Assembly: GCF_008386495.1 (NCBI RefSeq) | Contig: NZ_VTHJ01000042.1 | Coordinates: 1 to 64,000 of the forward strand | DNA length: 64,000 bases | DNA from: Streptomyces tailanensis | GTDB lineage: Bacteria; Actinomycetota; Actinomycetes; Streptomycetales; Streptomycetaceae | Direction: 5' to 3' | Shown here: positions 17,710-24,904 of the stretch, piece after piece | How positions within the stretch are numbered: position 1 is the stretch's first letter | Layout of the letters: each line of letters starts with the position of its first letter | The notes under the pieces: generated by a model | Databases searched by the model: none | What the model was told of the DNA's origin: nothing | The model's input: only the letters and a program-made list of their open reading frames with translations | Translations under genes and position numbers: made by a program

Positions 17710-18602
17710 GCGTCCTTGCCCTCCTCGATCTCGCGCCCCGCGTACAGCGCCGCGGCCATCCGCATCCCCTCCGACCAGGCCACCGGGCCCACCTCGCGCA
17801 GCGGCAGGGCGCGGCCGTCCGGGTCCTGCCAGGTGAGGCCGCCGAGCTCCATCTCGCCGTCCCAGTACGGCTCCCCGATCCACACGGAGGCCTCCACCGT
17901 GCGCCCGCCGTCCCGCACCCGGGCCGTGGCGTAACCGCCGGACACCCGGTAGCCGAGTGACGAGGCGCGCGCGGCCAGGGCGAAGCGGGAACGGAACGAA
18001 CCCCCGGTGAACTCCCGCACCTCGGTGGTCTTGGCGGCGAAGTCGTCCGGCCGCCGCCAGATCGCCCGGTGTATCTGCTCGACCCGCTGGACGATGCCCA
18101 GCTCGGCCGCGAACTCCCGCAGCTCCTCCAGGTCCGGCAGCAGCACCGGATGCGGCAGTGTCACCGTGCGCGGGGACAGCCGTACGGTCTCGCCGTCGAG
18201 GTTCACGATCCGCAGCTCGCCGGAGTCGGTGGCGCCCCGCAGGAAACCGACCTCGTCCGGGTCGTCACCGACCACCGCCAGGTCGCGCAGCGCGGACTGC
18301 CACGCCTCGTCCGGCCACACCCGGGCCAGCAGGCCGGTGGGCACGGGTAGTGACGACACCATCCAGGAGTCGACCTGCGCGACGCACGCCGCGGCATGCC
18401 GATCCAGCCACTCGGCGAACCTCCGCAGCCGGTCCACCTCCGGGTGGTCCTTGAGCGCGCGCGGCAGCGACTTCAACTGCCGCCCCGCCGACCGGCCCGA
18501 GGTGGCCCGTGCCGCCACCCGCCCCTCCACAAGGGCGACTTCATACCCGTCACCCGCCGACAGCCAACCCACGACCCCCGCCTTCCGCGTCAAGAGCACC
18601 AT
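17706..18602 (-). CDS. DUF4132 (MolR C-terminal-like) domain protein
   Basis: 298 residues, first gene of the operon. The segment from about 120 to 200 (ALRDLAVVGDD, SGELRIVNLDGETVRL, VTLPHPVLLPDLEELREFA, IVQRVEQIHR) fits the DUF4132 domain found at the end of E. coli MolR/YehI. The start at ATG 18602 has no clear Shine-Dalgarno sequence; GTG 18599 is an alternative and a leaderless transcript is possible. Its stop overlaps the next start by 4 nt. Function unknown. DUF4132 proteins commonly travel with MoxR, VWA and SWIM genes, as here. Confidence 0.8.
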   Translation of the reverse strand: MVLLTRKAGVVGWLSAGDGYEVALVEGRVAARATSGRSAGRQLKSLPRALKDHPEVDRLRRFAEWLDRHAAACVAQVDSWMVSSLPVPTGLLARVWPDEAWQSALRDLAVVGDDPDEVGFLRGATDSGELRIVNLDGETVRLSPRTVTLPHPVLLPDLEELREFAAELGIVQRVEQIHRAIWRRPDDFAAKTTEVREFTGGSFRSRFALAARASSLGYRVSGGYATARVRDGGRTVEASVWIGEPYWDGEMELGGLTWQDPDGRALPLREVGPVAWSEGMRMAAALYAGREIEEGKDA

Positions 18603-19028
18603 GAAGAAAGCACAGTTCAGCCGGGGAAATCCCGACCCAGCGCGATCATGTGCGAAACGCTATCGGCGACCACTGACAATCGGCCCGGCGCCCCCTGTGA
18701 CAGTGCCCGCCCGGCGGGCCGTGCGGACGCGGCGACGAGCCGACACGCGAGGCGATCTTCCCGGCGTCCGGCAAGCCAAGCGCAGGAAGATCGCCGCCGC
18801 ATCCGTAGATCTACGTAAAGAACTACGTACTACTGGCTGGTTACCGCCGATGGCGCACCGATGCGCGGAGTCACGCTCGGTACGCGCCGATGGACCGGGC
18901 ACCCTCCGTGCGTGTCGCTCGGCTGAACCAGGGGGGCGGTTGGCGGCCGCCGGCCGGACCGTGGGCACCGAAGGGCTGGGCCCCGTACTCGCCGACCGGC
19001 GGGTACGGGGCCCAAGTACGCGAGTGGG
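18603..19028. other. Intergenic region upstream of the DUF4132-MoxR operon
   Basis: No coding frame supported. It contains a perfect 12-bp palindrome CGTAGATCTACG (18804-18815) followed by two copies of CTACGTA (18811-18817, 18823-18829). This AT-richer patch lies about 200 bp before the operon and could be a regulator site. The right end holds the terminator listed at 18978-19013. Confidence 0.5.
18978..19013 (-). terminator. Strong stem-loop after the isomerase remnant
   Basis: GGGCCCCGTAC (18978-18988) pairs perfectly with GTACGGGGCCC (19003-19013). The 14-base loop can itself fold (CGCC-GACC-GGCG). It lies 15 bp past the stop at 19029 of the minus-strand remnant, so it is the terminator of the former operon. 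Confidence 0.75.
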
Positions 19029-20047
19029 TCAGAGGGCAGCCGCGGCGCTGTGGAGGTTCTTGGCGGCCAGGGCGAGTCCTTCGGTCTGGGAGTAGGCCGC
19101 GTCCTCGTGCTCGATGTTGACGGCCATGTCCGGGTCGATGTCGGCGAGGGCGCGCAGGAACTCGGTCCAGAACGGGACGTCGTTGCCTTCGCCGACGGCG
19201 ACGAACTTCCAGGCGGGGTTCTCGGGCCAGGCGTTGCACCAGAAGCCGTAGCCGGTGGGCACCTTGCCGGGGGCGTCGGCGGGGACGCGGGTGAAGGAGA
19301 TGTCCAGCACGCCCGCCCGGGCAGAGCGTGGCGTCCTTCGCCGCCGCGTGGAACACCAGCGGGCCCAGCCACTTGACGGAGGCGATGACGTCCATGCCCT
19401 GCCACATCAGGTGGGAGGGGTCCATCTCGGCGCCGACGTGCGTCGCGCCCGTCTCGTCGACGAGACGCTTGAGGGTGACGGGGGAGAAGACCACGTTGTG
19501 CGGGTGCATCTCGATGGCGACCTTGACGTCGTTGGCCCGCGCCAGCGCGTCGATCTCCTTCCAGAACGCGACCGCCACGCCCCACTGGTAGTCCAGGACG
19601 TCCATGTAGACGCCGTCCCACGGGTTCACCACCCAGGACGGGTACTTGGCGTCGGGGTCGGAGCCCGGGGTACCGGACATGGTGACCACGCGCTTGACGC
19701 CGAGGAGCCCGGCGAGCTGGATGGTCGATCGCGTTCCGGATCAGGGTCGCCTGGCCGCTCGCGCTCTCGTCGTTGGAGTAGATCAGCTCGACGTTGTCCT
19801 TGGCGGCGGCGGCCTCGGCGCCCTTGCGGATGATGTCCCAGAAGGTGTCGCCGGAGGGCGCGTGGGTGACCATCGCGATCTTCATACGGGGGGTGTCGGC
19901 CTTGCCGGCCGCGGCGGCGCTGCCGCCTTCCTCGGCTTCCTTCCCGCCGGAGCTGCTGGAACAGCCCGCGAGGACCAGGGCAGCAGCCGCGGCGACGCCC
20001 ACGGCTGGGGCGATTCTGCGGGAACGGGAAAGGGATCTGCGGTTCAT
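19029..20047 (-). pseudogene. Deletion fusion: sugar ABC substrate-binding lipoprotein N-terminus joined to a sugar-phosphate isomerase/epimerase C-terminus
   Basis: ATG 20047 (GAGGTG 8 nt upstream) begins a lipoprotein signal peptide with lipobox LAGC, then an RbsB-type periplasmic-binding domain (MKIAMVTHAPSGDTFWDII) as far as ATLIRNAID near 19730. There the DNA switches, in another frame, to the middle of a xylose-isomerase-like TIM barrel of the IolE/sugar-phosphate isomerase type (LAGLLGVKRVVTMSGTPG, then VKVAIEMHPHN, ATHVGAEMDPSHLMW). A further frame change near 19310-19320 leads into GVLDISFTRVP and ends at the stop at 19029. A deletion must have removed most of the binding protein, probably the transporter genes, and the start of the isomerase gene, with a later 1-nt shift. 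Sugar specificity (inositol is a possibility) is inferred only from the families. Confidence 0.85.
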
Positions 20048-20236
20048 ACTGCTTGCACCTCACTGTGCAACTGAGAGGGGAGTACGGATGACCGGCCACC
20101 GCCGCCCGGCCGTCGGATGGGCCGGAGTGGACGCGAACGGCCCCGGTGGGGGCGGCGCGAGCAGTACGGGTGGCTGCCGCGCGCTGAAGTGCTTCGATAG
20201 TGCCTCGAGATCACTTCGTTGGAACAACAGGACAAT

Positions 20237-20250
20237 TTAAAGCGCTTTAA
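20237..20250. promoter_or_regulatory. LacI-family operator
   Basis: TTAAAGCGCTTTAA is a perfect 14-bp palindrome with the central CG typical of LacI/GalR operators. It lies between the lacI-type gene and the divergent relic transport operon, 77 bp before the GTG start, so it probably served both. Confidence 0.8.
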
Positions 20251-20326
20251 GTTCTGGTGCTATCAGCCTTGTTTCATGAGGGTGTCAAGGGTGTTGCACG
20301 AGGAGATTTGCCGCGGGGAGGCACAA

Positions 20327-21358
20327 GTGGGCGACGGCGAAACCGCGCGTCACCGGAACGGCACGCACAAACGCCCCCGGCTGGAGGATGTGGCCGCACG
20401 GGTCGGTCTGTCCACGGCGTCGGTGTCCCTGGTGCTGCGCGGCGCGCCCGGCCCGAGCGAGCGGACCCGGCAGCGCGTCCTGAAGGCGGCCGCCGATCTC
20501 GGTTACCAGGTGGACCGCACCGCCAGCACGCTCGCCAGCAGGCGCAGCCGACTGCTCGGCGTCCTGGTCGACATCCACAGCCCGTTCCATGCCGAACTGG
20601 TCGAGCATCTGCACACCGCGGCCGAGGAGGTCGGCTACGACCTCGTCCTGAGCACCCTCACCCGGTCCCGCGACGAGGCCACCGCGGTGGAGACCCTGCT
20701 GGCCTTCCGCAGCGAGGCGCTGATCCTGCTCGGCCCGACCTCACCCGGGGACACGCTCGCCGCCCTCGACAACAAGGCCCCCGTCATCGCCGTCGGCCGC
20801 CGGATCTCCGACGCCGGCCTGGACGTCGTACGCAGCGCCGACGACGACGGCGTCGGCCAGATCGTCGATCACCTGGTCGGACTCGGCCATCGCGAGCTCG
20901 TCTACGTCGACGGCGGCAAGGGTGCCATCGCCACCGACCGGCGCCGTGGCTACCGTACGGCCATGCGTCGCCACGGTCTGGACGACCGCATCCGGATCCT
21001 TGCCGGAGACAACACCGAGGCGGCCGGTGAGCGCGCCGTGCGGCATCTCCTCGACGGCAGGCGGCTGCCCACCGCGGTCGTCGCGTACAACGACCAGTGC
21101 GCCATCGGTGTGCTGACCGCCCTGTCCCGTGCGGGTGTCGCCGTCCCGGGCCAGGTGTCCGTGGCCGGTTACGACGACGACACGCTCTCCCGGCTGAGCT
21201 GCTTCAACCTGACCACCGTCAGCCAGAGCGCCCGGGAACAGGCCCAGCACGCGGTGACCGCCGCCGTAGAACGACTCGACCGCGACCGCACCGAACCCCG
21301 TGAGGTCGTCCTCACTCCCCACCTCGTCCTCCGCGGCACCACGGCCGCACCCGCCTGA
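20327..21358 (+). CDS. LacI-family transcriptional regulator
   Basis: 343 residues from GTG 20327, chosen because GGGGAGG sits 6 nt upstream and because a longer frame would run through the operator palindrome. The N-terminal helix-turn-helix reads RLEDVAARVGLSTASVSLVL; the hinge and a periplasmic-binding-like effector domain follow (LLGVLVDIHSPFHAELVEHL, then PTAVVAYNDQCAIGVLTAL and VSVAGYDDD). The gene is full length and intact. The divergent target operon has collapsed into a deletion fusion, so this regulator has lost at least its nearest target and possibly its inducer route. Confidence 0.9.
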   Translation: MGDGETARHRNGTHKRPRLEDVAARVGLSTASVSLVLRGAPGPSERTRQRVLKAAADLGYQVDRTASTLASRRSRLLGVLVDIHSPFHAELVEHLHTAAEEVGYDLVLSTLTRSRDEATAVETLLAFRSEALILLGPTSPGDTLAALDNKAPVIAVGRRISDAGLDVVRSADDDGVGQIVDHLVGLGHRELVYVDGGKGAIATDRRRGYRTAMRRHGLDDRIRILAGDNTEAAGERAVRHLLDGRRLPTAVVAYNDQCAIGVLTALSRAGVAVPGQVSVAGYDDDTLSRLSCFNLTTVSQSAREQAQHAVTAAVERLDRDRTEPREVVLTPHLVLRGTTAAPA

Positions 21359-21360
21359 GG

Positions 21361-22152
21361 CTAGGCGAAGCCGCCGTTGCTCATCAGGAGTTGGCCGTTG
21401 ACCCACTGGCCCTGTGGGGAGCAGAGGAAGTCGACGAGGTGGGCGGCGTCCTGGGGGGTGCCGAGGCGGTTCAGCGGGGTCCGGCCGAGGATGTACTCGC
21501 GGCCTTCGTCGGTCATCCAACCGGTGTCCACCGGCCCCGGGTTGATGACGTTGGCGGTCACGCCCAGGTCGGCGAACTCGTGCGCGGCGGCCAGGGTGAT
21601 GCGGTCCAGGGCGCCCTTGCTCGCGCCGTAGGGGAGGTTGCCGACGGTGTGGTCGCTGGTGAGGCTGATGATCCTGCCGCTGCCCGGGGTGGCCGCGAAC
21701 CGGCGGCCGTACTCGCGGACGAGCAGCCAGGTGGCGCGCGCGTTGACCGCGAAATGGCGGTCGAAGCTCTCGACGGTGGTGTTCAGCAGGCCGGAGTCGA
21801 CCGATTCGCAGTGGCACATGACGAGGGCCGTGACGTTTCCCAGCCCGCGTTCGACCTCGTCGAAGACGCGGGCCGGGGTCTCCGGGTCGGCGAGGTCCGC
21901 CTCGACGGCCAGGGTGGCGGCACCGCACTCGGCGAGGGCGTCGGTGATCGCCTCGGTCGCGCCGGACTCGATGCCCCAGGCCATGCGCTTGTCGTAGGGC
22001 GTCCAGTAGGTGAAGGCGATGTCCCAGCCGGATGCCGCCAGTTGGCGGGCGATGCCCGCACCGATGCCGATCGTGCGGCCCACGCCGGTGAGCAGAGCGA
22101 GGGGGCGGGCGGAGGAAGGGGAGGGCTGGCCGTGGTCGGAGTTCGTCGTCAC
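21361..22152 (-). CDS. Short-chain dehydrogenase/reductase
   Basis: 263 residues from GTG 22152. The cofactor motif is TGVGRTIGIGAGIA, an expanded form of the usual TGxxxGIG. A Ser in SLTSDH and the YGASK (Tyr-x-x-x-Lys) catalytic pair are present, as is the INPGPVDTGWM segment that follows in this family. It is an NAD(P)-dependent oxidoreductase of classical SDR type and its substrate cannot be read. It resembles the FabG-like/aminoglycoside-region SDRs that carry a Thr-Ile insertion. It converges on the LacI gene with a 2-bp gap. Confidence 0.88.
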   Translation of the reverse strand: MTTNSDHGQPSPSSARPLALLTGVGRTIGIGAGIARQLAASGWDIAFTYWTPYDKRMAWGIESGATEAITDALAECGAATLAVEADLADPETPARVFDEVERGLGNVTALVMCHCESVDSGLLNTTVESFDRHFAVNARATWLLVREYGRRFAATPGSGRIISLTSDHTVGNLPYGASKGALDRITLAAAHEFADLGVTANVINPGPVDTGWMTDEGREYILGRTPLNRLGTPQDAAHLVDFLCSPQGQWVNGQLLMSNGGFA

Positions 22153-22207
22153 GGTCCAGGATCGTTCATGATCGGGATCGGCTCGGCAACCGTATCTCGC
22201 GGCCGGC

Positions 22208-22465
22208 TCAGTGCCAGCCGAAGCGGCGGTCGACGACCGCGGCGAACTCCTCCAGGGTCAGTACGGCGTCGCCGTTCTGGTCGGCGGCGTCGAAGAGGGC
22301 CGAGGAGGCGTCGGTGTCGCCGACTCCCCAGAACGGGAGATCCCCCGACGCGGCGAGGGACGGACCCTTCGTACGCAGGGCGTTGATCACCTCAGCGCGG
22401 GTCAGCGTGCCGTTCTGGTCGAGGTCGAGTGCCTCGAACAGTCTTCGGGCCTTGTCGCTTGGCAT
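22208..22465 (-). CDS. EF-hand calcium-binding protein
   Basis: 85 residues with two EF-hand loops: DLDQNGTLTRAE near residues 14-25 and ADQNGDAVLTLEEF near 62-75, each with Asp/Asn at the calcium ligand positions and Glu at position 12. The protein is small, acidic and cytosolic. Such two-hand proteins are common in Streptomyces and are thought to buffer or sense calcium. It stands alone between the SDR and phosphatase genes, 55 bp and 123 bp away respectively. Confidence 0.9.
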   Translation of the reverse strand: MPSDKARRLFEALDLDQNGTLTRAEVINALRTKGPSLAASGDLPFWGVGDTDASSALFDAADQNGDAVLTLEEFAAVVDRRFGWH

Positions 22466-22588
22466 AGGGTTCTCGTCCTCTTCCTCGGCGGGTGGGTGAG
22501 CGGGCGGGGCGGATGGGTCCGCCTGCCCGGCTCACGAACGACAACGATTCCTCGCCCACCCCGGTTCCCCGCCGCCGTACGGCAGGGC

Positions 22589-24673
22589 CTACAGGGCCCG
22601 GGCGATGAGGAGGGCGACGTCGTCGTGGTCGTCGGAGTGGCGCAGGCCGTACAGCAGCAGGTCGCAGGTTTCCTCCAGGGAGTGGGGGGGTTCGTCGAGG
22701 AAGCCGAGCAGGGCGCTCAGGCGGTCGTCGAGGGGGTGGTACCGGGTCTCCACGAGGCCGTCGGTGTAGAGGACCAGCAGGTCGCCGGGGTCGAGGCGGG
22801 CCGTGGTCGTCTCGAAGGCGATGCCGCCGACGCCGAGCGGGGCGCCGGTGGGCAGGTCGAGCAGCGTCGGGGAGCGGCCGGGGCGGGCCAGCGCGGGCGG
22901 CATGTGCCCGGCGTTGGCCATGCGGCACTGCCTCGTGACGGGGTCGTACACCGCGTAGAGGCAGGTGACGATGTAGTGCTCCAGATCGCAGGTGATCTTG
23001 TCGAGGTGCTGGAGCACCGCTTCGGGGTCGAGGTCGAGGTCCGCGTACGCACAGGTCGCGGTGCGCAGTCGGCCCATGGTGGCGGCCGCGTCGATGCCGT
23101 TGCCCATGACGTCGCCGACGACCAGGGCGGTTCTGTCGTCGCTCAGCGGGATGACGTCGTACCAGTCGCCGCCGACCTCGCTGGTGGCCTGGGCGGGCTG
23201 ATAGCGGGAGGCGAGTTCGAGACCGGTGTGCCGGGGCGGGTGGTCGGGCAGGAGACTGCGCTGCAGCGTGAGCGCGGTGTTGCGCACGCTCTGGAACCAG
23301 CGCGCGTTGTCGATGGCCACGGCGGCGCGACCGGCCAGCTCGGCGGCGAGGACGACATCGTCGTCGTCGAACGGCAGCGGGTTGCGGGTGCGTTTGAGGT
23401 CGAGGGCGCCGAGCACCTCGCCGTGGGCGATCAGCGGTACGGCGAGATACGAGTGGACGCCGGCGCGGGCCAGCAGGGAGCCGGCCTCGGCGTCCCGGGC
23501 GATGCGCGGCAGATCCTGGTCGCCGACGTGGCGCACGAGGACCGGCCGGCCGGTGTGCACGCACAGCGTGACCAGGCGGTCGCCGTCGTAGGCCGCGAGG
23601 TCACCGGGCGGGTCGGCGGCATGCAGCGCCACCGTGGGCTGGGCCGCCTTGAGCGCGAGGGCGCGGAAGAGCTCCGGGCCGTTGTCCGGTCTGCGGGAGC
23701 GGCGGCAGGCCAGCGCGGAGTCGAGGACGTCCACGGCGACCACGTCGGCGAGTTGCGGGACGGCGATCTCGGCCAGCTCGCGGGCGGTCTCCTCCACCTC
23801 CAGCGTCGTCCCGACGCGGGTGGAGGCGTCGGCGATGAGGGCGAGCCGGCGCCGGGCCCGGTCGGCCTCGGCGGCCGCGCGGTGCCGTTCGGTGACGTCG
23901 ACGACCGAGGTGGCCGCGCCGAGGACCCGTCCGCCGGGGTCCTCCAGCCGGTAGAAGGAGAGCGACCAGGCGTGCTCGTGGTCGGGGTCGGTCGGCGGGC
24001 GGCCCACGTGGTACTGGTCGAGCAGCGGGGTGCCGGTGGTGAGCACCTGACGCAGCGCGGACTCGATGGTTTCGATGTCGGGCAGGGACAGGGCCTCCCC
24101 GAGATGACGGCCGACGTGGTCCGTGGCGGGGATGCCGTCGATGCGTTCCAGCGCCGGGTTGACCAGGAGGTACCGCAGGTCGGGGTCGAGCAGGGCCAGG
24201 CCGATCGGGGACTGGTTGATCAGCCGCTCGCACAGCGCGAGGTCCGTCTCGACGCGCTGGAGCAGGGTGTGGTCGGCGGCGATGCCCAGGGCGTAGACGT
24301 CCCCGAGGTCGTCCTGGAGCCGCATGTTGCGGAACTCCATCAGCCGGCTGCCGCCGTCCTTGTGCCGGATGGGGAAGGCGCCCGCCCAGCTCCGGCCGGT
24401 CTCCAGCACCTCCGCGAACAGCCTGGCCACCGCCTTCAGATGCTCGGGATGGATGAACAGCCGTGCGGCGTACTTGCCGAGGGCCTCCTGCGCGGTGTAC
24501 CCGAAGAGATCCTCCGCCTGCGGGGTCCAGAACACGATGCGGCCCTCGGAGTCGACGACCATGGCGGCCACGCTCAGGACGTCCAGCAGACCGGTGGGCG
24601 GGGGCGTGGGCGGCCCGGACTCGGGGATCGGGCCGTGCGCATCGTCGGCGGACCGGAAGGATTCGGCTGTCAT
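22589..24673 (-). CDS. PAS-PAS-GAF-SpoIIE (PP2C) serine phosphatase
   Basis: 694 residues from ATG 24673 (GGAGGTGG upstream). Order: PAS (about 30-145, VVDSEGRIVFWTPQAEDLFG), PAS (150-265, LINQSPIGLALLDPDLRYLLVN), GAF (280-450), and SpoIIE-type PP2C (480-690) with the metal-binding motifs GGDWYDVIPL, VVGDVMGNG, LLVLYTDGL and DDVALLIARAL. These enzymes dephosphorylate STAS anti-anti-sigma factors in partner switching. Unlike its divergent neighbour, it has no kinase-like ATPase domain. The stop is TAG. Confidence 0.92.
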   Translation of the reverse strand: MTAESFRSADDAHGPIPESGPPTPPPTGLLDVLSVAAMVVDSEGRIVFWTPQAEDLFGYTAQEALGKYAARLFIHPEHLKAVARLFAEVLETGRSWAGAFPIRHKDGGSRLMEFRNMRLQDDLGDVYALGIAADHTLLQRVETDLALCERLINQSPIGLALLDPDLRYLLVNPALERIDGIPATDHVGRHLGEALSLPDIETIESALRQVLTTGTPLLDQYHVGRPPTDPDHEHAWSLSFYRLEDPGGRVLGAATSVVDVTERHRAAAEADRARRRLALIADASTRVGTTLEVEETARELAEIAVPQLADVVAVDVLDSALACRRSRRPDNGPELFRALALKAAQPTVALHAADPPGDLAAYDGDRLVTLCVHTGRPVLVRHVGDQDLPRIARDAEAGSLLARAGVHSYLAVPLIAHGEVLGALDLKRTRNPLPFDDDDVVLAAELAGRAAVAIDNARWFQSVRNTALTLQRSLLPDHPPRHTGLELASRYQPAQATSEVGGDWYDVIPLSDDRTALVVGDVMGNGIDAAATMGRLRTATCAYADLDLDPEAVLQHLDKITCDLEHYIVTCLYAVYDPVTRQCRMANAGHMPPALARPGRSPTLLDLPTGAPLGVGGIAFETTTARLDPGDLLVLYTDGLVETRYHPLDDRLSALLGFLDEPPHSLEETCDLLLYGLRHSDDHDDVALLIARAL

Positions 24674-24904
24674 ACCGGTACCACCTCCACCGCTGCGCGG
24701 GATCCGGCGGCTTCCGGTGACCTGCGTCGGCGTCGCCGCGATCCCGGGTACCGACCATCCGCACTTCCATGCTGCCCCCGGTCCGGTATGTCCGGAAACA
24801 TGGAGCATCTCTACGTATTTCGCCGCATCTCGACGGCGGGCCCGCCGGGGCCGTGCGCAAGGCGCGGACAAGCAGGACCATGGTCGTGTAAAGGACGGCA
24901 CCGA

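Noticed and set aside
5651..18602. Firm call of an anti-phage defence system
   Set aside because: MoxR-VWA modules occur in some conflict systems, but no nuclease, sensor or toxin effector is visible here, so I leave the role open.
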